Notes: generated by a model not told the origin, from the sequence alone. DNA of 64,000 nucleotides from Halocatena halophila (GCA_027563145.1 CP071306.1:124001-188000); one strand, 5' to 3'. Shown: positions 1 to 8,214, counted from the first letter of the stretch. Translations and numbers: made by a program.

Positions 1-2
1 GG

Positions 3-86
3 CTATCCTGGGTGTTCTCACGGTTCGCCACCACCGAGAGCCGGGCTCAAGAGATCATCGATCTGGTCGATCAAGTGCAGGAATAA
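3..86 (+). CDS. C-terminal tail of an unknown protein (partial)
   Basis: An open frame enters from the left edge and stops at TAA 84-86. It encodes 27 residues ending in EIIDLVDQVQE, which looks like an amphipathic helix. Nothing in this tail identifies a family. It is the only frame at the edge that gives protein-like composition before a clean stop, and it is followed by about 180 bp of intergenic DNA before the Hsp70 gene. Confidence 0.45.
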   Translation, partial: LSWVFSRFATTESRAQEIIDLVDQVQE

Positions 87-265
87 CCAGCACGCCACCA
101 TCGAACTCGTTTTTTCGGAAGATTGGACTGAAGCTCTTCGCCAGTACCGACCGCTCTGATAGCCCGGCCGCTCACCATACAGTATATATCACACCAATCT
201 ATATTAGCCTAATAGATGACTTTCGCTAAAGAATTTGGTGACAGCTCCTTCGTGGTGGTTTCGGT

Positions 266-1849
266 GTGACGATGATTGGTATCGACTTTGGGACGACCAA
301 CAGTGCGGTCGCAGCGCCAACAGGCACCGACGTAACGATCGTCCCGAACGATCGTGGTGATCGACTGACGCCATCGGTCGTTGCCATCGACCGAAAGCAG
401 GCTGTTGTTGGGTCTAGCGCCCGCAATCAGTCCGTTCAGCATCCGGACCGCACGGTGTTTTCAGTAAAAGATTACATGGGAACTGACGAGGAGATTCTCG
501 TTGGTGATCGACCGAATGCGAGTTCGTTCGTCCCCGAAGAGCTGGCCGGAATGATTCTCAGAAAACTCCGTCAGGACGCTGAATCGGCGCTTGATCGGGC
601 TATCGATCGGGCGGTGGTCACGGTGCCAGCATATTTTAACGACCGGCAACGGCAGGCCACAAAACACGCTGGTGAGATTGCGGGGCTATCGATCGACCGC
701 GTGCTCAACGAACCGACGGCGGCGTGTCTCGCCTATGGACTCCGAACGGGAGCCGATCGATTGATTCTGGTGTACGATCTCGGTGGCGGAACGTTCGATA
801 GCTCCCTGATCGAGATGGGTGATGGAGTGTTCGAGGTGGTCGCAACGAACGGCGATACATCTCTCGGTGGAGACGACTGGGACGCGCGCATCGTCGAGTG
901 GCTAGAGGCGGATCTCCGCGAGGAATATGGTTGTGAGATCACGGATCCGGTATCCATCGAGCGGGCATTCGAGGCCGCGCGCACGGCCAAACACGAGCTA
1001 ACCTCTCGGAAAAAAACGACGATCAGACTGCCGTTTCTCGAGCTTGAGAGCGAGACGGTCGACATCGAACGAACGTTGACACAGACCACCTTCGAATCGA
1101 TCACGCGAGATCTCACCGAAGAGACGATCCGACTCTGTGAGCAGTTGCTCGCAGAAAGTCCGTACACGAAGTCATCGATCGATGAGGTGTTGCTCGTTGG
1201 GGGATCGACGCGGATGAAGCAGGTACGATCTCAAGTTGCAACGGCGTTCGACATCGAGCCCTCAACGCAGATCAATCCCGACGAAGCGGTTGCCCTTGGT
1301 GCTGGCGTACAGGCGGCGATTCTTGATGATACCTTACCAGTTCCGAGCGAGGACACAGATCGACAGTTGGACGCTGTCAGCGCCAGCTCCACGGGTGGTG
1401 ATCTCAAACTTCGGAATCCGGATGATATCGTCGTACTCACGGTAACACCACAGTCGGTGGGAACGACTGTTATGACCGATCTACAGACGGAGACCACTGA
1501 GTACAGCGTCCTCATCCCGCGCAATACGCCTGTGCCAGCACACGAAACCGGACTGTACACCACGGTGGCTGACGATCAGCGCTACGTCCGAATCGAGGTG
1601 TTACAGGGTGATGGCCCGCTTGCGGACAATGAGCTTCTTGATGCGTTTGATCTCGGTCCACTGCCACCCCGGCCGGCCGGAGAACCGGATCTCGAGGTAC
1701 AGTTCACAATCGATCAGGACGGCCTGTTGCAGGTGCGGGCCAAAGACCGGGACAACGAAATCGAGTCTGGGGTCACGATTGAATCGGTGTTTGGCCGCAC
1801 CGCCGATGAGATACAAGCGATGGCAACAAACCTCCCGGAGGTGCGCTAA
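266..1849 (+). CDS. Short Hsp70-family chaperone (HscC-like), copy 1
   Basis: ATP-dependent chaperone of about 525 residues, predicted cytoplasmic. The actin-fold nucleotide-binding domain is complete (residues about 1-360): phosphate-1 motif IGIDFGTTNSAVA, phosphate-2 VYDLGGGTFDSSLIE, and the LLVGGSTRM adenosine loop. A beta-type substrate-binding domain follows (about 390-510, including PVPAHETGLYTT). The protein ends at LPEVR without the roughly 100-residue alpha-helical lid of DnaK. This length and partner choice resemble bacterial HscC, which works with membrane J proteins. GTG 266 or ATG 272 could be the start. Eleven bases downstream is a membrane J-domain gene, so the two are very likely co-transcribed and are cognate partners by inference. 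A paralogue lies at 31769-33337. Confidence 0.9.
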   Translation: MTMIGIDFGTTNSAVAAPTGTDVTIVPNDRGDRLTPSVVAIDRKQAVVGSSARNQSVQHPDRTVFSVKDYMGTDEEILVGDRPNASSFVPEELAGMILRKLRQDAESALDRAIDRAVVTVPAYFNDRQRQATKHAGEIAGLSIDRVLNEPTAACLAYGLRTGADRLILVYDLGGGTFDSSLIEMGDGVFEVVATNGDTSLGGDDWDARIVEWLEADLREEYGCEITDPVSIERAFEAARTAKHELTSRKKTTIRLPFLELESETVDIERTLTQTTFESITRDLTEETIRLCEQLLAESPYTKSSIDEVLLVGGSTRMKQVRSQVATAFDIEPSTQINPDEAVALGAGVQAAILDDTLPVPSEDTDRQLDAVSASSTGGDLKLRNPDDIVVLTVTPQSVGTTVMTDLQTETTEYSVLIPRNTPVPAHETGLYTTVADDQRYVRIEVLQGDGPLADNELLDAFDLGPLPPRPAGEPDLEVQFTIDQDGLLQVRAKDRDNEIESGVTIESVFGRTADEIQAMATNLPEVR

Positions 1850-1860
1850 GCGCGCGGCGA

Positions 1861-3207
1861 ATGACCAGTTCAGTGGAATCGGCAGCCAGGATTCTCGGCG
1901 TTGAAACAGACGCTTCTCAAGAGGAGATTACGGCCGCCTATCGTGAACAGGTCAAAGCTCACCATCCCGATCACAGCGACGATCCCGACGCACAGGAGAA
2001 GCTGATGGCGATCAGAGAAGCCAGAGAAACGCTGCTGAATGCCACATCCAGCGATCGGGCGGACGAGGGGAGCAATCAACAGACTACGTCTGATCGGGAC
2101 CGCAGTGCTGCGGACGACGCTCGGACCAATCGCTCACAGCGAAGGCAGGCAACTACTCGCGGCCGAGCCTCTGCGAATCGGTCACGCACTGACCGTTCCC
2201 GATCGGGCAGTCGAGATCGCACCACCACGGAACGCACTCAACACGACCGGCATGCGCGACGAAATCGGCGACCATCAGAGCGGCGCACACGGACCCGCCA
2301 ACGCAAGCTCTCCGATGTCGGCATTGAGGAGTGGACGCTCCGCTCTGTGATTACGAGTCCGACCGTGGTTCGGCTTGCCGTTGGGATCGTGCTTTATCTG
2401 GCCATTATAGCACTCTGGAGTGGCCTGGTCGGCCACCAGCCATCGGCGACACACCAGTATGGTATTTTTATTGTGTCGATTGTAGTGAGCTATCTCGCCT
2501 ACGAGGGTGTGCTCATTTCGGACGTGGGTCCAGAGCGGGCTCTTCCCCGGTTTCAACCGGCCGGCGTTCCGGAGATCTGGCCGTCACTCGGTGCCCATCT
2601 CGGTGGGCTCGTACTGGTGATTCTCATCCACATCCGGGCACCGGCGTGGGGTGCCATGATGATTGGTGCGGTGGGGGCCGGCTGGGCGCTCGTGGGAGTG
2701 GTGGTAGTCGGGCTCGTGCTGTTTGGTCGCCTTCGCGGGATGATTATCGGCATTATCGGGGGATTGCTGGCGCTGGGAGTGCTCTTTACGGAGTACGGTG
2801 GGTCGAATTCAGTCAGGGCCTGGCAGCTCGAAACGTTTGGTTCGGTCGGGCCGTTGCTCCCACAGCTTTCGCTTGGCCCGATCCATCTTGGTGCGTTGTT
2901 CAACGTCGCCCTCGTTTCGATCGCGATCGGTGGCGTACTCTTTGGAACGTATCGGCTGGTGGTGATCCTCACCCTGTTTCCGTGGATCGACCGCTATCAG
3001 CATGGCTTTTCGATTCGCCCAGCGGGCTGGAATCTCGCGGTGGTTCTCCCGTTGGTCACTATCGTCTGGCTGTTGCTCACGGGCACGGTCTGGAACGGTG
3101 GGATTGGCGTGTCGGTCTGGTCGGTGCTCACCTTTTTGTTTTTGGCACCCACGCCGTTGCTCGGACTTTATATTCTTCGGCGAAAATTTGAGCACAACCT
3201 TTTTTAG
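1861..3207 (+). CDS. Membrane-embedded J-domain protein, copy 1
   Basis: 448 residues. The N-terminal J domain (about 7-65) has the essential HPD tripeptide in KAHHPDHSDD, the site that stimulates Hsp70 ATPase. Residues about 70-150 are an Arg/Ser-rich, probably disordered linker (runs such as RSRTDRSRSGSRD). Residues about 170-442 contain roughly eight hydrophobic segments, so the C-terminal half is an integral membrane domain. There is no Gly/Phe region, no zinc-finger domain and no DnaJ C-terminal domain, so it is not DnaJ itself. The known analogy is E. coli DjlB/DjlC paired with HscC; a link to membrane-protein handling is inference. The C-terminal ...PLLGLYILRRKFE aligns with its paralogue at 30296-31720. 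The stop codon lies inside the repeat that begins at 3195. Confidence 0.85.
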   Translation: MTSSVESAARILGVETDASQEEITAAYREQVKAHHPDHSDDPDAQEKLMAIREARETLLNATSSDRADEGSNQQTTSDRDRSAADDARTNRSQRRQATTRGRASANRSRTDRSRSGSRDRTTTERTQHDRHARRNRRPSERRTRTRQRKLSDVGIEEWTLRSVITSPTVVRLAVGIVLYLAIIALWSGLVGHQPSATHQYGIFIVSIVVSYLAYEGVLISDVGPERALPRFQPAGVPEIWPSLGAHLGGLVLVILIHIRAPAWGAMMIGAVGAGWALVGVVVVGLVLFGRLRGMIIGIIGGLLALGVLFTEYGGSNSVRAWQLETFGSVGPLLPQLSLGPIHLGALFNVALVSIAIGGVLFGTYRLVVILTLFPWIDRYQHGFSIRPAGWNLAVVLPLVTIVWLLLTGTVWNGGIGVSVWSVLTFLFLAPTPLLGLYILRRKFEHNLF

Positions 3208-3360
3208 ACTCGGGTTGCCTTCGGCAACCGCTCGTCCGTGGCGAGACGGTCGCTCACTCCGATCGCGCTGCGACTCGCTGGCTCTCACTCGCTGCGCTCG
3301 CGAGAACGAAAAAACGTTGATGAAAAAAGGCCGCGAGCTTCGCTCGCGGTGGGTGATTCT
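3195..3360. repeat. Hairpin-rich direct repeat, copy 1
   Basis: Begins with caaccttttttagactc, overlapping the last codons and stop of the J-protein gene, followed by the hairpin TTGCC-ttc-GGCAA. After about 70 bp of low-complexity 'cgctcactcg' sequence come cgaaaaaacgttgatg and AAAAAAGG (3323-3330), then the perfect hairpin CCGCGAGC-ttc-GCTCGCGG. CCTTTTTT (3198-3205) and AAAAAAGG bracket the element as a long inverted repeat. Near-identical blocks recur at 4481-4670, so the two copies flank the VapBC pair in direct orientation. The hairpins could also end transcription of the chaperone operon. Confidence 0.8.
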
Positions 3361-3396
3361 AGCCACATGCAGTTTTGAAAAATTCCGTCGTAGAGG

Positions 3397-3527
3397 TTAG
3401 TTTTCGTGCGCTGGAGAGACCAACAATTGGAGGATTACGGGAAGTTCCTTGATTGATCGGGCCTCACAAAACGGAACGACAGCTTCTAGCAAACAGTTCC
3501 TGATCACCGCGCACCCAGTCTGTACAG
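3397..3527 (-). pseudogene. Truncated copy of the 3' end of the 4685-5284 gene
   Basis: Read on the minus strand, the segment encodes CLLEAVVPFCEARS, then ELPVILQLLVSPAHEN and a TAA stop at 3397-3399. This is nearly identical to the C-terminus of the 199-residue protein at 4685-5284, whose C-terminus ends ...LLVSPAHDE. Upstream, the match jumps over about 90 bp and resumes with a short piece matching the region near 4881-4900, then disappears. No start codon or N-terminal part remains. It is a decayed partial duplicate, on the far side of the toxin-antitoxin genes from the intact copy. Confidence 0.8.
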
Positions 3528-3694
3528 CCATAGCAATTGTCAAATATAATTATTATAGTCCTCATTTGAATGTTCACCGTTGTCCCAATTGAACTGTGAC
3601 TCACCCATCTCAAGGCAAATTATCGCCATCTTATGATGCGGTCGCCGCAACTGTTTTCTATGTCAACGATGTAGTGGGTATACAGTGGTAAAAA

Positions 3695-3970
3695 ATGGGA
3701 AAGCCGTCATTTGGGGCGAATCCTAGAGAGGAGCTTACGCTCACCGTGGACGATAGGGGACGAGTGACTCTTCCAAAATCTGTTCGCGATCAATTGGGAA
3801 TCGATTCTAACGATGAGATACCTGCAACACTCGTCGGATCCGTCTTGGAAGTTAATCCAAAACCCAGCACAAAACTGAAGACAGCAACAGCAAGTCGCAA
3901 CGACTGGGAGGACACGACACCGACCGATGCCGGAGAAACGCTCTTTGGTCCGATGGAACGCCAAGAGTGA
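3695..3970 (+). CDS. vapB: AbrB/SpoVT-type antitoxin of a VapBC pair
   Basis: 91 residues. A swapped-hairpin AbrB DNA-binding domain occupies about residues 13-50 (VDDRGRVTLPKSVRDQLGI, then a DEI turn). The C-terminal 40 residues are polar and probably wrap the toxin. It overlaps the downstream PIN-domain gene by 4 bp (GTGA), which means translational coupling. In this family the antitoxin binds its own promoter and neutralises the toxin. Such modules are usually horizontally acquired; here the pair is bracketed by direct repeats. Confidence 0.85.
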   Translation: MGKPSFGANPREELTLTVDDRGRVTLPKSVRDQLGIDSNDEIPATLVGSVLEVNPKPSTKLKTATASRNDWEDTTPTDAGETLFGPMERQE

Positions 3971-4455
3971 CTCAAATGAACGAATCTCTTCCGACGGAGG
4001 TGACTGTTCTCACCGACGTAAACGTTCTCGCGATTGCCCTCACAGATGACCACCCCGCGCACACTGATGTTTATCCGTGGATTCAGGACGCACTTGATGG
4101 ACCAAATGCGTTGTTGATATTTGATTATTATCCGTTTCGAGTACAATATCTTATGACGAGCAATTTTGATGTGGATGCTGTAGCCGCTCGAAACGCTATC
4201 CAGTCGCTCGTTCGCAGCCCTGCACGAATCGTGAGTGCTACCGAATCAGTAATCCTCTCGGCATACGAGATCAGCGCCGAGAAAAACCACGACGTGTACG
4301 ATTCATTTATCGTTGCACTTGCACGGTCTTATGACGCCGATTATCTTATTACGACTGACTGTGATTTTGCTGACCTCTGTGCCAATGAAGATACTACATA
4401 CCTCAATCCTATCCCGGATGACAAACGCGAGAAGCTAACGTTCATCGAGGGGTAA
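3967..4455 (+). CDS. vapC: PIN-domain ribonuclease toxin (VapC-like)
   Basis: 162 residues starting at GTG 3967 inside the antitoxin stop; an ATG four codons in is a weaker alternative. PIN fold with the expected acidic residues: Asp in LTDVNVLAIAL, then HDVYDSFIVALA (Asp), and LITTDCDFADL near the C-terminus. VapC enzymes are Mg-dependent endoribonucleases that cut tRNA or rRNA; the target here cannot be read from sequence. Its AT content is slightly higher than that of neighbouring core genes, in keeping with transfer. Confidence 0.85.
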   Translation: MTQMNESLPTEVTVLTDVNVLAIALTDDHPAHTDVYPWIQDALDGPNALLIFDYYPFRVQYLMTSNFDVDAVAARNAIQSLVRSPARIVSATESVILSAYEISAEKNHDVYDSFIVALARSYDADYLITTDCDFADLCANEDTTYLNPIPDDKREKLTFIEG

Positions 4456-4480
4456 TCCGATTACTCCACCGGATTCACCC

Positions 4481-4670
4481 CAACCTTTTTTAGACTCAGG
4501 TTGCCTTCGGCAACCGCTCGTCGAAAAAACGTTGATGAAAAAAGGCCGCGTCACCCACCTTTTTTGATTTCGGGTGCACTCCGTGCACCACTCAATCAAA
4601 AAATCTGGACCAAAAAAGGCCGCGAGCTTCGCTCGCGGTGGGTAATTCTGACAGCATGTAGTTCGAAAAA
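4481..4670. repeat. Hairpin-rich direct repeat, copy 2
   Basis: Second copy of the element at 3195. It contains two nested units, each bounded by CCTTTTTT and AAAAAAGG: 4484-4545 around the hairpin TTGCC-ttc-GGCAA, and 4558-4619 around GGTGCAC-tcc-GTGCACC. It ends with the CCGCGAGC-ttc-GCTCGCGG hairpin and ggtgggtaattct. The 70-bp spacer of copy 1 is missing. The copy continues into sequence matching 3361-3396 and then into the 3' end of the 4685-5284 gene, so the duplicated block is larger than the hairpins alone. Confidence 0.8.
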
Positions 4671-4684
4671 TTCCGCAGATAGGG

Positions 4685-5284
4685 TTACTCGTCGTGCGCT
4701 GGAGAGACCAACAGCTGGAGGATCACGGGAAGTTCCTCGGTCGACCGAGCCTCACAGAACGGAACAACAGCCTCTAGCAAACAGCTTGCAGCAGACACAG
4801 CTTCATCCTGCGTTTGCGCTCGTGCAGGATCCTCCGGACGATCTGGAGAAAACGCCAATAAAGTAACGTCACCGCTCCGTTGCTCATGCGCACGCAGTCT
4901 GGCATCGTTTTCGAACCAGGCGGTGTAGATCGTCTCGCCCTGCGATCGAAACCGAGTGATCCGATTCAGTGACGGAAGCTGATCAGGACCGCCAGTTGAG
5001 CGCTCGCTCAGATCAGCGATCGCCAGCACCTCCTCAACCTGACGGCTGTGTCTACACTCCGTTGATTGACACGGCCGACACCAACAGTTCTCGGCGATAT
5101 CCACAACGTGATGCAACTCAGCAGAGGAAAGCTCCGCTCGATCCTCGATCGCTTCGAGCGTGCTGATTTGACCGTCCGCCGTTCGGAAGCTGAACTGTGG
5201 AAGGCTCACGAGCTCACCCTCCACGATGGACAGCCAGTCGCGTGTGCGCGCGGACGAGCCACTGGATGGCCACAGCGAGCACAC
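4685..5284 (-). CDS. Uncharacterised 199-residue protein with a short Cys cluster
   Basis: I do not recognise the family. It begins at GTG 5284. The central part carries a cysteine group (ENCWCRPCQSTECRHS) that could bind metal, followed by EEVLAIADLSERS and a mixed alpha/beta C-terminus ending LLVSPAHDE. A different upstream frame offers an ATG start and a CARCGHP knuckle running to the same point, so the true N-terminus may be altered by a frameshift near 5230. The 3' end is duplicated at 3397-3527. A strong minus-strand promoter at 5462-5474 and a hairpin-rich leader lie upstream. Confidence 0.55.
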   Translation of the reverse strand: MCSLWPSSGSSARTRDWLSIVEGELVSLPQFSFRTADGQISTLEAIEDRAELSSAELHHVVDIAENCWCRPCQSTECRHSRQVEEVLAIADLSERSTGGPDQLPSLNRITRFRSQGETIYTAWFENDARLRAHEQRSGDVTLLAFSPDRPEDPARAQTQDEAVSAASCLLEAVVPFCEARSTEELPVILQLLVSPAHDE

Positions 5285-5339
5285 CGTGTGGTAGTCATTG
5301 ACGATACGACAGGATTACAGTACCGCAGCGTTATTCCCT

Positions 5340-5438
5340 TCATGGGTTTGCTACCGATAGGGAACCCAGCGTCGGGTGCTCCTACACCCGGCGCGTCTTT
5401 CGATAACGCGCACCCCGCAACGGGGACTGGTGCTCCCT
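5340..5438 (-). ncRNA. Candidate structured RNA or 5' leader
   Basis: Four consecutive hairpins: 5413-5425 (CCCCG-caa-CGGGG), 5391-5411 (GCGCGT/ACGCGC), 5369-5394 (CGGGTG/CACCCG extended by GCG/CGC), and 5344-5367 (GGGTT/AACCC). The second and third share GCGC 5391-5394, so they are mutually exclusive. A BRE/TATA at 5462-5474 on the minus strand would start a transcript near 5437, right at the 5' edge of the structure. The RNA would be the leader of the 199-residue gene or an independent ncRNA. It matches no RNA family I know; a TnpB-type omega-RNA remnant is an alternative for the opposite strand. Confidence 0.45.
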
Positions 5439-5461
5439 ACTCTCTGTGCCTTCCGCTTCCG

Positions 5462-5474
5462 TTATAAACTTTCG
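5462..5474 (-). promoter_or_regulatory. BRE/TATA promoter
   Basis: On the minus strand this reads CGAAAGTTTATAA, a good haloarchaeal BRE followed by a TATA box. The expected start site (about 27 bases from the box centre) falls at about 5437, at the 5' edge of the hairpin cluster and about 150 bases upstream of the GTG at 5284. Confidence 0.55.
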
Positions 5475-5792
5475 TATGTGTTGGAATTCTTCCCTGTTAT
5501 GTGATGCGTCTGGACCGTCCTATCCAACCAGTACTCGAACAAAGTAGGGGCAACTAATATTGCCAGCCAGTAATTCATTCTATTTTACAAACTAGACAGA
5601 TTCACTCACACTCGTCGTGAGTGGTTGCGCCGCCAACTGTGACGAACATCCTTCGCGCACCCAAATTTCACAAAACTAAAATTGAAACTATAGGAGATCT
5701 CCTCACACCTGCTGCTACACCACCACCAACCATCATTCGTGTTGTCGTCTGTCTCCTGGATAGATCCCTATCGGGGAGCCCATGCTCACACG
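5475..5792. other. Intergenic, no gene seen
   Basis: AT-richer than its surroundings. No open frame with protein-like composition and no repeat of the hairpin elements was seen. It separates the promoter at 5462-5474 from the 3' end of the coiled-coil gene. Confidence 0.5.
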
Positions 5793-6524
5793 CTAACCGG
5801 CCGTTCTGGTGGTGACACTCACAACGTTCGTGAGCACGCCATCCACCGCCTCCATCGTGAACTGCTCAGCCCTCTGGAGCCGGTTCGCAAGCCAATCGTC
5901 GAAGATCACTGCCTTGCCCTTGCCCGTGTGCACCACCTCCGTTCGATTGCCGCCCAGCCGATCGAGAAACGCCATCACCCGCGCCACCGTCTGGTCGTGC
6001 GTCGAGCCGTACTCGTGTTGCAACTGTTCTTTGATCGTGGTCGAATCCAGGCGTTTTCCCTTCGGCACTGTCGTTGCCAACCCGCCGAGCTCCATCGCGA
6101 TTGTCCGCGCTCGTCGTTGATTGGCGGTTAACTGCGCCCTGTGGAGAATCTCATCGGGCAACCGAACGATCTGCTCTAACGGCGTCCGCTCTTCGCTGCC
6201 ATCACAGCGCTCAAGCTTCCGTGCAACGGCCTCGGTGTGAGCTTTGTTCTGTTCCGTCGCCCGCTTGTTTTCGGTCACGTCCTGTCTGATTTCGGCCTTA
6301 TCGCGCTCGTTTGTCTCGCGATAGTCCGTGTGTACGTCCTCTAGCGTCGAGATCTGCTCGGACTGGGCCTCAACCGTCTTGACCAGCTTTTCGACCGTTG
6401 CTCGCAGGTCGGTGATCTCCCGACGTTGCTGCTGGATTATTTCTATTAGCTGATCATCACGATCGCTGCTTTCAGAAGAACTAACTATGCTCCGTCCGTC
6501 GCCCTCGTTGGGTTTGTAATTCAT
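5793..6524 (-). CDS. Coiled-coil protein with C-terminal helical/wHTH-like domain
   Basis: 243 residues, family not recognised by name. Residues about 25-110 are a long polar coiled coil (LIEIIQQQRREITDLRATV and onward, heptad-like). The C-terminal half (about 115-225) is compact and basic, with EQIVRLPDEILHRAQLTANQ and DRLGGNRTEVVHTGKG, suggesting a winged-helix or small DNA-binding domain. Similar architectures occur on haloarchaeal plasmids and proviruses, which fits its place in the accessory island. DNA binding is inference. Confidence 0.7.
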   Translation of the reverse strand: MNYKPNEGDGRSIVSSSESSDRDDQLIEIIQQQRREITDLRATVEKLVKTVEAQSEQISTLEDVHTDYRETNERDKAEIRQDVTENKRATEQNKAHTEAVARKLERCDGSEERTPLEQIVRLPDEILHRAQLTANQRRARTIAMELGGLATTVPKGKRLDSTTIKEQLQHEYGSTHDQTVARVMAFLDRLGGNRTEVVHTGKGKAVIFDDWLANRLQRAEQFTMEAVDGVLTNVVSVTTRTAG

Positions 6525-6804
6525 TTGTGTTCACAACCCACCCTCGGGCGTGCTTCTACACGTCCGGGGAACCGGGCAACCGGTTCTGTCCAATCGGATG
6601 AGTATACATACCACATCAAAGTACCACTATTAATACCTAACGATATATAGATAACACCTGAGATATGATATAGAATTGTTTTGACTTCGTTCAGATGATA
6701 TTTCGGCACAGATGACTCACAGTCCGGATATACACCCAATCAAAGATCACCACAACACATAACACCGAAAATCATATCTCTCATATATCATTTTTCCATT
6801 GGAA

Positions 6805-6813
6805 TTTTTATTA
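6805..6813 (+). promoter_or_regulatory. TATA box for the 6835 gene
   Basis: TTTTTATTA centred about 26 bases before ATG 6835. Transcription would begin at or next to the start codon, giving a leaderless mRNA, the commonest arrangement in haloarchaea. Confidence 0.55.
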
Positions 6814-6834
6814 CTGCGGGAATAACTCCACATA

Positions 6835-7782
6835 ATGGCAGCTCCCTCCGTTAGTGCTATCCTGGTAGTGGTGCTGATTGTCCAGCTCATCCTCGCGGTT
6901 GGGGTGCTGATGGACGCCAATCGACGCCAGCTCACCCATCCATTGGGTTACGCCTACGGTGTGTCCGTTCCACTCGCTGGCTATCTCGTGTTCGCAGCGT
7001 ATCTCACACGCAGAACGGAGCTGCCAGCCAACGCTGCGCACTCTCAAACTCATTCCGAACCAAAGTCGGAGTTTGTCTGGACGATCGAAAACCGTGGACT
7101 TCGTCGGCTTCCCTGGCGGCTCGCCTACGCCATCCAGGACGGAACCACGCTGTGGCGCGTGGCAAAAACCACTCCACTGCTGCTGTTCATTTGCACCATC
7201 CTCGTGGACCCACGGATCGCGAAAGCACTGCTTCTGTTCTGCTTGCTGTTCTGGCTGACGTATCTGACCACCGCTCGGCTGTTCATTGACACGACGGTTC
7301 GACTGCAGCCCGCAGACGACACGATCCAGGTGATCGGACGCGGCAGCGACCATCCACTCTCACCGGGCGGATACGATCACGAGATCGATCTATCCGATCT
7401 CACCCGCGTGGAGCTTCGCCGCGTGGGAACGCAGCCGCTTGCCATTTTCCGATATACAAAACGGTTTTCTAACAGTCCACGCTCGCTTGTGGTTCCCAAC
7501 GAACAGCTCGCACAACTCAGGCACCTGCTGGACGCGAACGATGTCCCGATTCATGACCGCATGCGGGATGACTCGAGCCGTGGCGCAGTCCAACGGCGGT
7601 GTGCCGAGGGGTTCTTCTCACTGCTCATTCTCCCACTCGCCACAGTTATGCTCTGGCCACAACACATACTCTCTGGACCGGTGGTCGCCTTTTCGCTGTT
7701 TTGTCTCCTCTGGCTCGCCGTTAAAAGTGCGAATGATGTGATCGAGTACGCCAGCACCCAACTGCGATCGGTCCAGCGATGA
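6835..7782 (+). CDS. Uncharacterised membrane protein
   Basis: 315 residues. Hydrophobic segments lie at about 5-25, 38-58, 113-150 (two) and 258-300 (two). A soluble stretch of about 100 residues between the fourth and fifth segments (TTVRLQPADDTIQVIGRG ... LVVPNEQLAQL) has the beta-rich look of a PH-like domain. No catalytic motif was seen. The start is supported by the leaderless promoter at 6805-6813. Confidence 0.75.
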   Translation: MAAPSVSAILVVVLIVQLILAVGVLMDANRRQLTHPLGYAYGVSVPLAGYLVFAAYLTRRTELPANAAHSQTHSEPKSEFVWTIENRGLRRLPWRLAYAIQDGTTLWRVAKTTPLLLFICTILVDPRIAKALLLFCLLFWLTYLTTARLFIDTTVRLQPADDTIQVIGRGSDHPLSPGGYDHEIDLSDLTRVELRRVGTQPLAIFRYTKRFSNSPRSLVVPNEQLAQLRHLLDANDVPIHDRMRDDSSRGAVQRRCAEGFFSLLILPLATVMLWPQHILSGPVVAFSLFCLLWLAVKSANDVIEYASTQLRSVQR

Positions 7783-7817
7783 ACGGGTACGACGCCCGAT
7801 CAGCCCGCAAACGGTCG

Positions 7818-8150
7818 TTACGAGCGCGAGAGTAATGCCGACAGCGCTGAAATGAACTCCCCGACCACCGCGTCGTCCGCACCGAACCGCGCCTGGATGG
7901 TGCCACCGTCAGATGGCAGATCGATCTGATAGTCGGTCCACGAGCAACAGTGCGATTCGTTCCAGACGAGTTCTGTGACAACGTCGTACACCGCTACGTC
8001 CAAGGTGCCGTCAACTATATGACCAATGGTGCCAATCACCACGACTATGAAGACATCCACTCTGTCCTGAAACTGTTGCTGATAAACTCGAATATTGCCG
8101 TCTCGTTGCCTGTCGCAGGCTATTTCGGCTATTGTCGAGTTTTTCTGCAT
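7818..8150 (-). CDS. Small uncharacterised protein
   Basis: 110 residues, convergent with the 6835 gene. Residues about 30-110 look protein-like (VDGTLDVAVYDV, then ESHCCSWTDY, then GADDAVVGEFISALSALL). A paired-Cys motif CCSW is the only striking element. The first 30 residues are less convincing, and GTG at 8060 would give an 80-residue protein. Function unknown. Confidence 0.5.
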   Translation of the reverse strand: MQKNSTIAEIACDRQRDGNIRVYQQQFQDRVDVFIVVVIGTIGHIVDGTLDVAVYDVVTELVWNESHCCSWTDYQIDLPSDGGTIQARFGADDAVVGEFISALSALLSRS

Positions 8151-8214
8151 ATGATAGCGTTCGACGCATTTGGAGTATCACGGCAGTAGCGGGCTCGACA
8201 ATCGGATACCTGTA

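Noticed and set aside
3695-4455. Insertion sequence or transposase carrying the TA genes
   Set aside because: No transposase frame or terminal inverted repeats with target duplication was found; only the direct hairpin repeats flank it.
5066-5467. 133-residue plus-strand open frame across the hairpin region
   Set aside because: Its N-terminal half is antisense to the 199-residue gene and its C-terminal half is translated hairpin sequence. I considered a TnpB C-terminus but saw no RuvC or zinc-finger motifs.
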